64,000 nt of DNA from Desulfovibrio sp. TomC (GCF_000801335.2 NZ_JSEH01000006.1:62001-126000), one strand, 5' to 3'. Positions 43,161-56,742 are shown, counted from the first letter of the stretch. A program made the numbers and translations. Notes: generated by a model not told the origin, from the letters alone.

Positions 43161-43467
43161 ATGGCCCTCCCGGAAAGTCGTGCGAAAAGCCGGGCAAGTC
43201 ATCGCCTTGCCCGGTTTTCATCCATACCAGATACGTGTGCTGCATCAAAAAACCGACCACCGTACTGCCCGCCCGCCAAACCCAAGAGGTTTGTTTTTGG
43301 AAATAATTAAGTAATTTCAAATAATTACCCATCATTTCCAAAGCCTGTGGCTCTCGCCTGCGCGACACCGGAAACAGGTGGCGACGGTCGCGGTCAATGC
43401 TGTCCGGCCATTGGGAAGCCCCAAAGCCGCCAGCACTCAAAATCGAGAGAAACCGGAAGGCTTGAAA
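43161..43467. other. Leader region before fmdB-purB
   Basis: 307 bases. An AT-rich stretch (about 43285-43340) probably contains the promoter. A terminator-like hairpin lies 30 bases before the fmdB ATG. A minus-strand frame (MMGNYLKLLNYF) reads through that hairpin and is not called. Confidence 0.55.
43185..43214 (-). terminator. Hairpin with T-run in the fmdB leader
   Basis: Minus-strand CCGGGCAAG/CTTGCCCGG, seven-base loop, followed by C-TTTT; 25 bases before the fmdB ATG. Either ends transcription from the small gene upstream or acts as an attenuator of fmdB-purB. Confidence 0.6.
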
Positions 43468-43584
43468 CTACGCCTTCTTGGCGGCGGCAATGGCCTGGCG
43501 GACACGCTCTTTCAGGCGCTCCTTCCGGCGTTTGCGGCGACGATCCAGTTCCTTGTGACGCTCATGCTTTTTTTGCTTGGACAT
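43468..43584 (-). CDS. Short highly basic protein
   Basis: 38 residues from ATG 43584, with AGGAGG eight bases upstream. Very rich in Lys/Arg/Glu (MSKQKKHERHKELDRRRKRR start), a likely single helix. Too short for family assignment. Could bind RNA or ribosomes; this is a guess from charge alone. It follows the glycosyltransferase gene on the same strand. Confidence 0.65.
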   Translation of the reverse strand: MSKQKKHERHKELDRRRKRRKERLKERVRQAIAAAKKA

Positions 43585-43660
43585 GGGGTATCCTCCTATC
43601 AGATGAAAGAACCCGATGCCGTAGCCCAAGGCGGGCTGTTTGTAAAGCTGCATTCCCTGG

Positions 43661-44602
43661 TCAGCCCGGCTGCCCGGACAGATTCACCAGATCGCCCATC
43701 ACCTTCTTCATGGCCGTCATCTTGGTTCCCCAACGCGCCAGATAGTCCCGGTCAAGAACAAAGGCCACCCGGCCGTCGCCGCCCAGGCGGGGCACAAACC
43801 GGCGCTCCATGCAAAGAGGCCGGAGGCCGCCGCCGTAGAGCAGGCAATTCACCGTAAACGTCCCGGTATGATCCCTTTTGTGGTAGTCCTGGCGCGTCTG
43901 CTTGCGGGTCGTATAGGCGGCGATATTGGCGTCGTCGTGGCCGATATGGCTCCCCCAGGCAAAGTCCGGCACATAGGCCCGCAACAGGCCGGCCTGGTCC
44001 AGACGCCGCGACATGTCGCCGTCTTCGGGACCATAGGTGCCGTAATCCTCGCACCAGCAACCCATGGCCCGCCGCACCGCCGCAGTAAACAGCATGCAGC
44101 CTCCCGGCGAGGACCAGGGGTGGGAGGGCAGCAGCATGGCCGGACTGCCGTCGATGCTGGCCGGCAGATATTCTCCGGGCGTACGGTAAATGGGATAGGA
44201 AACGCAGCCGATACGGGGCGAGGCCGCGGCTATGGCCGCCATATCGGCCAGCCAGTCGGAGCGGGTGAAGACAATGTCGTTGTCCAGGCGCAGATAATAT
44301 TCGGCCGCAACCAGGGACCAGCCCAGGTTGCAGGCCACGGCCGGCCCCATGTTGCGGGCCAGGGTCACGACGTTGTCCACGGTGCCCCGGGCCAGGGCCT
44401 CGGCCAGAAAGGCGGCCGTGCCGTCAGTGCTGGCGTTGTCCACAACCGTCAGGACATGGGGCCATCCGGCCAGGGCGCGCACGGCGGCCAGGGTGCGCCG
44501 GGTGCATTCCAGACGGTTAAAGGCCACCACCGTGACATTGACCCCGCCCGGCGGCGCTGCCGCAACAGGCGCATCCGGCGGGCGGGGGCCTTGATAGTCC
44601 AT
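43661..44602 (-). CDS. Family 2 glycosyltransferase
   Basis: 313 residues. GT-A fold with VTVVAFNRLECTRRTL, VVDNASTDGT and the metal-binding YYLRLDNDIVF. The acceptor is unknown; the YGPEDGDMSRRL segment is the ED-type catalytic region. Follows the DUF39 gene by 21 bases on the same strand; no functional link is evident. Confidence 0.88.
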   Translation of the reverse strand: MDYQGPRPPDAPVAAAPPGGVNVTVVAFNRLECTRRTLAAVRALAGWPHVLTVVDNASTDGTAAFLAEALARGTVDNVVTLARNMGPAVACNLGWSLVAAEYYLRLDNDIVFTRSDWLADMAAIAAASPRIGCVSYPIYRTPGEYLPASIDGSPAMLLPSHPWSSPGGCMLFTAAVRRAMGCWCEDYGTYGPEDGDMSRRLDQAGLLRAYVPDFAWGSHIGHDDANIAAYTTRKQTRQDYHKRDHTGTFTVNCLLYGGGLRPLCMERRFVPRLGGDGRVAFVLDRDYLARWGTKMTAMKKVMGDLVNLSGQPG

Positions 44603-44623
44603 AGGGCGGCTCCAACAGGCGGA

Positions 44624-45790
44624 TTATTCCGACGGGATGGCCTCCACCGGTTCGGTCAGCAGGAACTTGCCCTGCTCGATTTTTTCCTTGAGCTTCTCAG
44701 CCACTTCCAGGGACATGGTCAGGCTGGTCAGGGGCACGGCCTGGGTCTTTTTGCCGTTGACCAGGATTTCCCCGGTGCGGCACTCGGCATAGGTGACCAG
44801 TCCCAGCGACCGGCCGATGCCGTTGGGATAGTCGTGGCCGTAGTCCTTGATCGGCATCTGGATGTCGGCATCGGACACGCCGGTGAAAAAGGCCATATCC
44901 TCATTGAGGATCGGAATGGGGATGCCGATGCCCATGGCCAGGGACACGCCGTAGCCGAGAATGGACACGGCCCGGACATACCGGGCGTTCATGCCCTTGA
45001 GGTCGCCCTTGAGCATGAGGGTGCCGGAGGCGGAGATGGGGATGCCGCGTTCGTTGCGCTTGGGTTTGGGATCGTGCTGGGTGCCGGCCCCGATGACGTA
45101 GCCGGTGCCGCCGCCCATGAAAATGCGGGTGCCAAGGCCGATGGTCTTCAAATAGGGGTCGTTGAAAAGCGGCGACAGTTCGCCGGCGGTGGCGAAATTG
45201 GCGTTTCGCGCATTGGGCTTGAGCGGCCCCATATAGGTATAGATGATGCGGCTGGTGAGATTCACGGCCACATTGTAATTCTGATAGCAGTTGCGGGGAT
45301 TGAAAAGCTGCGCATACTTGAGATCGGCCAGGGTGATGTCTTTTTCCAGCTCCCGGCGCGGATAGCAGTCCGTGCCGTAGGATTCGCAGAAAAGACGCAC
45401 GGCCTTGCCGCGCAGCAGATCCTCGATCACATGGGCCCCGCCGTACTTGAACCGGCCCGGGTGGATCTTGTTGAGCGGATCTTCCTTGGGAAGTTCCGTG
45501 GCCCCGATATAGGCATCGACGGCCGCCAGGCCGGCATGGGCCGGCACATTGTTGAGCCGCACCTTCTGGGCCTTGAGCGTCGGCGGCTCCTGGCCGAAAT
45601 TAAAGAGCATCCCCGAGGAGCACATGGGCGAGAAAGTACCCGTGGTTACCACGTCCACTTCCTTGGCCGCCCGGACCTTGCCCAACCGGCGCACGGTCTC
45701 GACCATTTCGGCGGCGGTCAAAACCACGGCCTTGCCCTTCTCGATCCGCCGATTGATTTCGGCAACAGTCTTTTTCACCTCGTGGGTCAT
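44624..45790 (-). CDS. Homocysteine biosynthesis protein (DUF39/HcyBio family)
   Basis: 388 residues from ATG 45790 (GGGGAGGGA upstream). The family takes part in making homocysteine from aspartate semialdehyde and sulfide in methanogens and Desulfovibrio. GTFSPMCSSGM, GRFKYGGAHVIEDLL and the cysteine-containing RLFCESYGTDCYPRR are present, with GGGTGYVIGAG in the middle. The NIL/ferredoxin partner known for the family is not adjacent. Confidence 0.85.
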   Translation of the reverse strand: MTHEVKKTVAEINRRIEKGKAVVLTAAEMVETVRRLGKVRAAKEVDVVTTGTFSPMCSSGMLFNFGQEPPTLKAQKVRLNNVPAHAGLAAVDAYIGATELPKEDPLNKIHPGRFKYGGAHVIEDLLRGKAVRLFCESYGTDCYPRRELEKDITLADLKYAQLFNPRNCYQNYNVAVNLTSRIIYTYMGPLKPNARNANFATAGELSPLFNDPYLKTIGLGTRIFMGGGTGYVIGAGTQHDPKPKRNERGIPISASGTLMLKGDLKGMNARYVRAVSILGYGVSLAMGIGIPIPILNEDMAFFTGVSDADIQMPIKDYGHDYPNGIGRSLGLVTYAECRTGEILVNGKKTQAVPLTSLTMSLEVAEKLKEKIEQGKFLLTEPVEAIPSE

Positions 45791-45990
45791 GCCATCCCTC
45801 CCCTGTCCCGACGCATAGCGGCCGGCGGGGCCTTTTCTGGCCCATTTCAGCCAGCTTGGCAACCGGGCGTACCCCCCCCTTGGCTTCGGCTCCAAAATAG
45901 GCTAGGTTGGGCTTGTTCCGGCATCTTTGGCAAAAGACCGGGATGTCCAGCACAACATACCATTATGACTGAAAATATCGTTGCGGCCCG

Positions 45991-47343
45991 ATGACGTCCG
46001 CGCCCCTTTCGGCATCCGGTGACGGCGTGCTAAAAAACGATTTTCGCCAACATCTGCTGCGCACCTGCCCCGAACAGGAACTGCGACGCTGGTTTGATCC
46101 CCTCGACATCACGACTGCCGAGGCCGACCGCTCTTTTTGCGTGGTTTTTCCCCATAGCTATTTTGCCGCCTGGTTTGACGCCTCGGTCAAGGAACTTTTC
46201 GAGCGCCAGCTGGCCCAGTACCTCGGACCCGGGCACACCCTGCGCTACCGGACCCGGGGCTGCCAGAACGCAGCCGGGGCCGGCGCGCCGCACCAGCCGA
46301 CCGACGGGGCCGTGGTCACGGACTTTCCCTACGGCCACCGGTTCACCTTCGAAACCTTTCTGGCCAACGAGAAAAACACCTTTCCCCTGGCCCTGGCCCG
46401 GGAAGTGGCCCGCCAGACCGAGGTGCGCTACAATCCCTTTTTCGTTTGCGGCCCGTCAGGTTCGGGGAAAACCCATTTGCTGCGGGCCATGGCCAATGCC
46501 GTGGCCAAAGGCCAGTCCGGAATGAGCGTCTTTTTCGGCTCGGTGGCCGATATTCAGGGCCTCTACGCCGATCCCCGCCGGTCGCGTCCGGAAATCCGGG
46601 CCGATCTGGCCGGCCACGACTGGCTTTTTATCGACGAACTGACCGACATCGCCCGGGCTCCGGATATGGAACAGGAATTGATCGGCGTTTTCAACGCCTT
46701 TCACGACGCCGGCCGCCAGATGGTTTTTTCCAGCCGCGAGCGGGCCGCTTCCTGCGATTTTCTCGACCCCACCTTCCGCTCCCGCCTGGAATGGGGCCTT
46801 ATGGTCCACCTCAAATCCCCGGACCTCTCGGTGCGCAGCCAGTTCGTCGAGCAGGTCAACAAGGACAAACGCCTGGGCCTGTCCCGGGAACAGACCCTGA
46901 CCCTGGCCAGCCGGTTTGAGGGCTTCAGGCGCCTGGAAGGCGTGCTCCTGCGCATCGAGGCCTTTCGCCAGCACGTCGGCGGCGAACTCTCCGAAGCGGA
47001 GTTCTCGCGCCATATCCGGCTGTCCGAGGACAAGAAAGTCCCGGAACTGACCCCGGAGCGGGTGCTGGCCGTGTGCGCCGAGCATTTCGGCATCCCGGCC
47101 CGGGACATCACCGGCCCGGGCCGCAAAAAGGAACTGGTCTTTGCCAGGCAGGCGGCCATGGCCCTGTGCCGCACCCTTCTTGGCATCTCGTATCCGGCCC
47201 TGGGCAAGATTTTCGGCGGCAAGGACCACTCGACGGTCCTGTATTCGATCCGAAAATTCCAACAAATTCTGGATGATAACCAGGATACGAAACTTTTGTT
47301 CCGCCAATTGTCCAAAAAGTGTCGTCAGGGAGGCCCGGCATGA
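45991..47343 (+). CDS. dnaA: Chromosomal replication initiator DnaA
   Basis: 450 residues. Domain I (about 15-90), short linker, AAA+ domain with Walker A GPSGSGKTH (154-162) and a Walker B read as WLFIDEL instead of LLIDDIQ, then domain IV with GGKDHSTVLYSIRK, the DnaA-box-binding helix. Divergent but complete. No good ribosome site precedes ATG 45991. First of dnaA-dnaN-gyrB-gyrA. Confidence 0.95.
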   Translation: MTSAPLSASGDGVLKNDFRQHLLRTCPEQELRRWFDPLDITTAEADRSFCVVFPHSYFAAWFDASVKELFERQLAQYLGPGHTLRYRTRGCQNAAGAGAPHQPTDGAVVTDFPYGHRFTFETFLANEKNTFPLALAREVARQTEVRYNPFFVCGPSGSGKTHLLRAMANAVAKGQSGMSVFFGSVADIQGLYADPRRSRPEIRADLAGHDWLFIDELTDIARAPDMEQELIGVFNAFHDAGRQMVFSSRERAASCDFLDPTFRSRLEWGLMVHLKSPDLSVRSQFVEQVNKDKRLGLSREQTLTLASRFEGFRRLEGVLLRIEAFRQHVGGELSEAEFSRHIRLSEDKKVPELTPERVLAVCAEHFGIPARDITGPGRKKELVFARQAAMALCRTLLGISYPALGKIFGGKDHSTVLYSIRKFQQILDDNQDTKLLFRQLSKKCRQGGPA

Positions 47344-47530
47344 GCCTGAAGCCGGCCGCCTGTTCCCACCGCGCCTTGCCGGTCGCTTGCGGAATCGTTT
47401 TTTATCGCGTTATTTCAGGGCGTTGTCAGACAAACGAACGTAGCGACAGCCCCTACTACTCCTACAACTTTCAATCCTTCTTATCCTTGAAGACGAAAGG
47501 CGTCGCACCCCGCACGCCAAGGAGACGCCC

Positions 47531-51135
<3,605 letters not shown>

Positions 51136-51269
51136 GGGCCACAAACGCGCCGCAACCGGCATATTGAAACCGAGCGGGTCCGGGGAACAGTCCCCCGGGG
51201 GCAGCACCGGCCTGGGAATACGCCTTCCGGCCGGACACCCGAAGACTCCCCGTTTGACTGGAGCATACT

Positions 51270-53711
51270 GTGAGCGATTCGATCCATATCGAGGAAGAGC
51301 TTAAGAAGTCCTATCTGGAATACTCCTTAAGCGTCATCATCGGCCGGGCCATCCCGGATGTGCGCGACGGACTCAAACCCGTGCACCGGCGCATTCTCTA
51401 CGCCATGCACGACCTGTCCAACTCCTACAACCGGCCCTATAAAAAGTCCGCCCGCGTCGTCGGTGACGTCATCGGTAAATACCATCCCCACGGCGACCAG
51501 TCCGTGTACGATGCCCTGGTCCGCATGGCCCAGGATTTCTCCATGCGCGACGCCATTGTCGATGGCCAGGGCAACTTCGGCTCCATCGACGGCGACGCCG
51601 CAGCGGCCATGCGATACACCGAAGTGCGCATGTCGCGTCTGGCCGGCGAATTTCTGGCCGACATCGAAAAGGAAACCGTCGACTTCCGGCCCAACTACGA
51701 CAACAGCCTGCAAGAGCCGGCCGTGCTGCCGACCAAGGTGCCAAACCTGCTCCTAAACGGCTCCTCGGGCATCGCCGTCGGCATGGCCACCAACATTCCG
51801 CCGCACAACCTGGGCGAGCTGTGCGACGGCCTGCTCCATCTGCTCGACGCCCCCCATTGTCCGGTCACCGACATCATCGGTCTGGTCAAAGGCCCGGACT
51901 TTCCCACGGCCGCCTCCATCTACGGCGGCAAGGGACTCATCGAGGCCTACACCACCGGCCGCGGCAGCATCAAAATCCGGGGCCGGGCCGAGGTTGAAGA
52001 GCGCAAAAAAGACTATGTCTCGGTGGTCATCCGCGAGATTCCCTATGCGCTCAACAAGTCTTCGCTGGTGGAAAAGATTGCGGCCCTTATTAACGACGGC
52101 CGCATCGAGGGCGTGTCCGACCTGCGCGACGAATCCGACCGCAAAGGCATCCGCATTGTCCTTGATCTCAAAAAAGGCACCATTCCGGACATTGTCATCA
52201 ATGCCCTATACAAATACACTCCGCTGGAAACCTCCTTTGGCATCAACATGCTGGTCGTGGCCGACAACCGCCCGGCCCTTTTAAATATCAAGCAGATGCT
52301 TGAGCACTTCCTGACCCACCGTCGGGACGTCATTTTGCGGCGCACCAAGTTCGATTTGCGCAAGTCCGAGGAGCGGGCCCATATTCTCGAAGGCCTGCGC
52401 ATCGCGCTGGACAACATCGACGAGGTCGTGGCCATCATCCGGGCCTCGAAAAACGCCGTGGAAGCCCGGGAACGGCTCATGGAACGCTTTGCCCTGTCCG
52501 AGCGCCAGTCCCAGGCCATCCTGGACATGCGCCTGCAGCGCCTGACCAACCTGGAGCGGCAAAAGCTCATTGACGAGTACAACGAGCTCATCAAGCTCAT
52601 CGAATACCTGCGCTCGATCCTGGAAAACGACGAGGTCCTGCGCGGCGTCATCCGCGACGAGATCACCGAGATCCAAACCCGGTACGCCACGCCGCGAAAG
52701 ACCGAAATCCTCGAAGACCTGGAAGGCATCAACATCCTCGATCTCATTCCCGACGAGGACGTGGTCATCACCCTGTCGCGGCGCGGGTATATCAAGCGCA
52801 CCCGCATCGACAACTACCAGCAGCAAAAGCGCGGCGGCAAAGGCATTGCCGGCCTGTCCACCTCGGGAGACGACTTTGTCCAGTCCTTTTGCGCCACCAC
52901 CAACCACCAGCAGCTTTTGCTGTTTACCAACCTTGGCCGCATGTTCATGCTGCCGGTGCACCAGATTCCCGAAGGCCAGCGTACGGCCAAGGGAGCGCAT
53001 ATCGCCAACCTGCTCCCCATGGACAAGGAAGAATTCGTGGCCACGGCCCTGGCCATCCGCGAGTTCTCCGAGGAACGCTATTTCCTCTTTGTCACCCGCA
53101 AGGGCATGGTCAAGCGCACCTGCACCGACCTCTACAAGAACTGCCGCTCGACCGGCATCATTGCCGTGGGTCTCAAGGAAAATGACGAGCTCTTGACGGT
53201 CAAGGAGATCGACGACGACACCGAAGTCCTGCTGGCCACCCAGCAAGGCCTGTCCAACCGCTTCCACATAAGCGGCGTGCGACCGACCGGCCGCGGCGCG
53301 GCCGGCGTCAAGGGCATTGCCCTCAAGGGCCAGGACCGGGTGGCCGCCGGCGTTGTGGTCACCGGGGAGAGCCGCTCCGAAGTGCTCACCATTTCGGCCA
53401 ACGGCTACGGGAAACGCACCTCCATTGATCACTATCCCCTGCGCAATCGCGGTGGTTCCGGTGTGATCAACATGCGGGTGACCCCCAAGACCGGACAGGT
53501 CATTGGCGCGGTCATGGTCTCTGACGGCGACGAGATGCTCCTTTTGACCTCGGCCAACAAGATCATCCGCCTTTCGGTCAACGGCATTTCCACGGTGGGC
53601 CGGGCCACCCAGGGCGTCATGCTGGTGCGCATGGATGAAAACGACATGGTGGCCGGATTCGATCTGGTCGACCCCAGTGAACTCGAACGGTGCCCTGTTT
53701 CCGACGAATAG
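51270..53711 (+). CDS. gyrA: DNA gyrase subunit A
   Basis: 813 residues from GTG 51270 (CTGGAG upstream). Active-site tyrosine Tyr116 lies in MRYTE. The C-terminal beta-pinwheel begins with the GyrA box as QKRGGKG, so this is gyrase and not topoisomerase IV. A weak relative of the dispersed palindrome sits in the gyrB-gyrA gap (about 51168-51195). Confidence 0.97.
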   Translation: MSDSIHIEEELKKSYLEYSLSVIIGRAIPDVRDGLKPVHRRILYAMHDLSNSYNRPYKKSARVVGDVIGKYHPHGDQSVYDALVRMAQDFSMRDAIVDGQGNFGSIDGDAAAAMRYTEVRMSRLAGEFLADIEKETVDFRPNYDNSLQEPAVLPTKVPNLLLNGSSGIAVGMATNIPPHNLGELCDGLLHLLDAPHCPVTDIIGLVKGPDFPTAASIYGGKGLIEAYTTGRGSIKIRGRAEVEERKKDYVSVVIREIPYALNKSSLVEKIAALINDGRIEGVSDLRDESDRKGIRIVLDLKKGTIPDIVINALYKYTPLETSFGINMLVVADNRPALLNIKQMLEHFLTHRRDVILRRTKFDLRKSEERAHILEGLRIALDNIDEVVAIIRASKNAVEARERLMERFALSERQSQAILDMRLQRLTNLERQKLIDEYNELIKLIEYLRSILENDEVLRGVIRDEITEIQTRYATPRKTEILEDLEGINILDLIPDEDVVITLSRRGYIKRTRIDNYQQQKRGGKGIAGLSTSGDDFVQSFCATTNHQQLLLFTNLGRMFMLPVHQIPEGQRTAKGAHIANLLPMDKEEFVATALAIREFSEERYFLFVTRKGMVKRTCTDLYKNCRSTGIIAVGLKENDELLTVKEIDDDTEVLLATQQGLSNRFHISGVRPTGRGAAGVKGIALKGQDRVAAGVVVTGESRSEVLTISANGYGKRTSIDHYPLRNRGGSGVINMRVTPKTGQVIGAVMVSDGDEMLLLTSANKIIRLSVNGISTVGRATQGVMLVRMDENDMVAGFDLVDPSELERCPVSDE

Positions 53712-54496
53712 GCCGGGTGCTGCTGTCTGCCTGCCTGGCCTGTCTGCTGACAGGTCTGGCAGGCTGCGGCGCCCCTGCGCCCGATTCCGAGGCCCAGATC
53801 CTGGAAACAGCCCGCCGGGCCTTTCTGGACAGCCAGTTTCTGCGCGCCGAAACCGCCTACCAGGCCTATCTCCAGAGCTTTCCCCAGGGTACTTCCCGTC
53901 TTGAAGCCTGGAAACGGCTGGCCGACATCGACCTCGATGTCCGGGAATCGCCGGACAAGGCCGCAGCCCTTCTTGAGGCTGCGGTGCTGGAATACGCCGC
54001 CCAACCCGCTATTGCCGCCGATCTGTTGACCACCGCGGCCGAGCTCCGTTTTTCCCGCAAGGACTATCCCAAGGCCTTGGTCCTTTGCCAGGCCGTGCTG
54101 GACATGCCAAACGCCCCGCAAGCCAAGGTTCTCGCCTGTTATCTGCTGGCCGCCCGGATTGATCTGGCCCAGCACAATGACAAAGAGGCTTTGGGCCGAT
54201 ACGATGCCTGCCGCAAGACCTTCCTGCCGCAGGACAGCACAGCCCAATGCGCCCTGGCCCAGGCCGAACTGCTCGGCCGCCTGGAGCGTCCTGCCCAAGC
54301 GGAATCGCTTTTGCAGACAGTCTTTCAAACGGCAACAATTGCCCCGGCCCTGCGTGCCCAGGCCGGCTTTGCCCTGGGACAACTCTATGAAGGCCGCCAG
54401 GACAAGGCGGCAGCCCGGACAGTGTACGAAGCGGTGCGGCCGCTGCACCCCAATCCCTTGGTCGTGGACAAACGACTCGAATCCCTTCAAAATTGA
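53690..54496 (+). CDS. TPR-type lipoprotein
   Basis: 268 residues from GTG 53690, overlapping gyrA by 22 bases; GTG 53717 is an alternative. The lipobox LAGC ends the signal near residue 26. The rest is alpha-helical repeats of TPR type (FLRAETAYQAYLQSFPQGT, then AAALLEAAVLEYA and similar units), suggesting an envelope scaffold. Probably co-transcribed with gyrA and the PilZ gene. Confidence 0.8.
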   Translation: MPCFRRIGRVLLSACLACLLTGLAGCGAPAPDSEAQILETARRAFLDSQFLRAETAYQAYLQSFPQGTSRLEAWKRLADIDLDVRESPDKAAALLEAAVLEYAAQPAIAADLLTTAAELRFSRKDYPKALVLCQAVLDMPNAPQAKVLACYLLAARIDLAQHNDKEALGRYDACRKTFLPQDSTAQCALAQAELLGRLERPAQAESLLQTVFQTATIAPALRAQAGFALGQLYEGRQDKAAARTVYEAVRPLHPNPLVVDKRLESLQN

Positions 54497-54602
54497 TTTG
54501 CGCCCACATCGCGCGCCAGAGACAACTTTATTGCCAGGGGAAATTGACGACGTTTGCACCCCCCTGATACCTTTGACCATCCTCAGTCTGGATTGGAAGC
54601 AC

Positions 54603-55475
54603 ATGGTCTTGGATTTGTTTCGAAAAGCAAAATCCTCCAAAGAGGATGAACAGGGCCGTCGGCGAACCGCCGCCGTCCTTGATCTGGCCCTGACCCAGCG
54701 GTCCAAGATCCACGTGCAGTTCGACGCCAAAGACAGCAATCTGACCGGGGTCACGGCCACGGTCATGGCTGTCAACGACGCCGGGCTGGTGTTGGAACTG
54801 GGTGGCGTGGCCAACCTCAAGGACCGTTTTCTGGGCCGGTCCATCACCTGCTTTTTTCGTATTGTAGAGCGCGAAGACCGGCACCGGGAAATATTTTATA
54901 ATTTTTCCACCGATATTCTGCGTATCCGCAATTATGCCGATCGCCCTCCCCAGATTGCCGTGGCCTTTCCGGCGGCCCTAAACGGGGCGCAACGGCGAAA
55001 AAGCCTGCGCATGCGACCGGATTTCCAACAATTTTCCCATATCGCCATCTGGAAATACGAGGCCAGCGGCTTCGACATGGCTAAGCCGACCGTGGCCCAC
55101 AGCCATTTTAAATCCGGTCAGGCCCAGGTCGACAATATTTCGGCCGGCGGCTTGCGGTTTCGCGTCAAACGCCAGCATGTCAAGGACAGCGCCCTGGAAC
55201 CCAAAAAGGGCGACCGCTTCATTCTTTTTTTCACCTTTGAGGACAAAGTCCCAAAATTGCGGGAAGAATATTGGCTGGTGGCCAAGGTCAACAATATCCA
55301 GCCTGACCCGGTCACCGGGGAAATAGCCCTGGGCCTGGAATTTGTGGCCAACGGCGTGCGCCAGGAATCCGGCAAGGTCGAATGGTCCAAGATCGAAGAC
55401 AACGTCATCGACGACATGGCCCAGCGCATCTACCTGTGGCATGTTTCCCTCTACCGCGACCGGGGTCTGGCCTGA
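54603..55475 (+). CDS. PilZ-domain protein
   Basis: 290 residues from ATG 54603. The C-terminal half has the c-di-GMP-binding PilZ signatures RRKSLRMRP and DNISAGGLRF, preceded by an N-terminal YcgR-like beta domain (about 35-130). Likely a c-di-GMP effector in motility or envelope control; flagellar genes lie 18 kb away. Confidence 0.85.
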   Translation: MVLDLFRKAKSSKEDEQGRRRTAAVLDLALTQRSKIHVQFDAKDSNLTGVTATVMAVNDAGLVLELGGVANLKDRFLGRSITCFFRIVEREDRHREIFYNFSTDILRIRNYADRPPQIAVAFPAALNGAQRRKSLRMRPDFQQFSHIAIWKYEASGFDMAKPTVAHSHFKSGQAQVDNISAGGLRFRVKRQHVKDSALEPKKGDRFILFFTFEDKVPKLREEYWLVAKVNNIQPDPVTGEIALGLEFVANGVRQESGKVEWSKIEDNVIDDMAQRIYLWHVSLYRDRGLA

Positions 55476-55521
55476 CCGCCAAACCCGGCCCCTCACCCGG
55501 CCTTGGCCGAGGAAGACCGAC

Positions 55522-56742
55522 ATGCAGACCAGTCATCTCGATTTTACCGGCTACAGCGGCCGACGCATCCATCTTGGCGTCACCGGTTCGGTGGCCGCCT
55601 ATAAGGCTCTGGCCCTCGTGCGCCGCCTGCTCGCCACCGGGGCCGGCGTCGGCGTGACCCTGACCGAGGCGGCCCGGCAATTCGTCACCCCGCTCTCCTT
55701 TGAGGCCCTGGGGGCCGATCCGGTCTATACCGCCCTTTTCAATCACGATGCCGCCAATTTTGCCCATCTGGCCCCGGCCCAGTCGGCCGATCTTTTTGCC
55801 GTTGTGCCGGCCACGGCCAACACCCTGGCCAAGATGGCCCACGGGCTGGCCGATGACCTCCTGTCCTGCCAGGCCCTGGCCTTTGCCGGACCGCTGGTCT
55901 GCGCGCCGGCCATGAATCCCCGGTTGTGGCAGGCTGCGGCCACCCAGTCCAACTGGCGCACGCTCCTTGAGCGCGGCGTCATCGGCATTGCCCCGGAGTG
56001 CGGCTCCATGGCCTGCGGCGAGTCCGGCCAGGGGCGTCTGGCCGCGGACGAGGCCATTTTCGCCGCCCTGCTGCGGGCCATTACCCCCCAGGACATGGCC
56101 GGCAAACGGGTCCTGGTCAGTCTTGGCCCGACCCGCGAATATTTCGATGCCGCCCGTTTTTGGTCCAATCCCTCCACCGGGCGCATGGGAGCCTGCGTGG
56201 CCATGGCTGCCTGGTTGCGCGGGGCCTCGGTCACCGTGGTGTCCGGCCCGGTTTCCTGGTGGTTCCCGGAGGATGTGCGGGTCTTGCCGGTGGTCAGCGC
56301 CGCCCAGATGTACGAGGCCTGTCTCGACGCCTGGACCGGATCGGACTATGGCGTGATGGCGGCGGCGGTGGCTGATTTTTCGCCAAAACCCCATCCCGGC
56401 GGCGGCAAATTCAAAAAAGACGCTGCCGAGGCCGGCCCCCCCCTGGAATTTCTCCCCACCCGTGATATCCTGGCGGCAATGGGCGGCGTCAAAACCCCTG
56501 GCCAATACCTGATCGGCTTTTGCGCCGAGACCGAGAATCTGGGCGAAAACGCCCGGGGCAAGTTGACCCGCAAAAACTGCGACGCCATCATTGCCAACCC
56601 GATTGGGCGCAGCGACACGGGCTTTGCCAGTCCCTCCAACGAGGCCCTGGCCCTGGACGCCGAGGGTCGCCAGGAAACCTGGGGCAACATCCCCAAAACC
56701 GAAATGGCCATGAAAATATGGGACTTCTCGATTCGCTCCTAG
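55522..56742 (+). CDS. coaBC: Bifunctional phosphopantothenoylcysteine decarboxylase/synthase CoaBC
   Basis: 406 residues. N-terminal flavin-dependent CoaC with GVTGSVAAYKA, VVPATANTLAK and CAPAMNPRLW; C-terminal CoaB with LVSLGPTREYFDAARFWSNPST (shown in part) and LIGFCAETENL. Coenzyme A synthesis. Overlaps the next orf by 25 bases. Confidence 0.95.
   Translation: MQTSHLDFTGYSGRRIHLGVTGSVAAYKALALVRRLLATGAGVGVTLTEAARQFVTPLSFEALGADPVYTALFNHDAANFAHLAPAQSADLFAVVPATANTLAKMAHGLADDLLSCQALAFAGPLVCAPAMNPRLWQAAATQSNWRTLLERGVIGIAPECGSMACGESGQGRLAADEAIFAALLRAITPQDMAGKRVLVSLGPTREYFDAARFWSNPSTGRMGACVAMAAWLRGASVTVVSGPVSWWFPEDVRVLPVVSAAQMYEACLDAWTGSDYGVMAAAVADFSPKPHPGGGKFKKDAAEAGPPLEFLPTRDILAAMGGVKTPGQYLIGFCAETENLGENARGKLTRKNCDAIIANPIGRSDTGFASPSNEALALDAEGRQETWGNIPKTEMAMKIWDFSIRS

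Noticed and set aside
43147-43440. Minus-strand frame containing MMGNYLKLLNYF upstream of fmdB
   Set aside because: It reads through a terminator-like hairpin and into the fmdB start, with no ribosome site; more likely a leader region.
45965-45994. A nine-codon frame (MTENIVAAR) ending in an ATGA overlap with the dnaA start
   Set aside because: No ribosome site precedes it and such overlaps arise by chance; there is no other support for a leader peptide.
51168-51195. GTCCGGGGAACAGTCCCCCG in the gyrB-gyrA gap as a member of the dispersed family
   Set aside because: It has only the distal palindrome in imperfect form and lies opposite to gyrB, so it was not counted among the sense copies.
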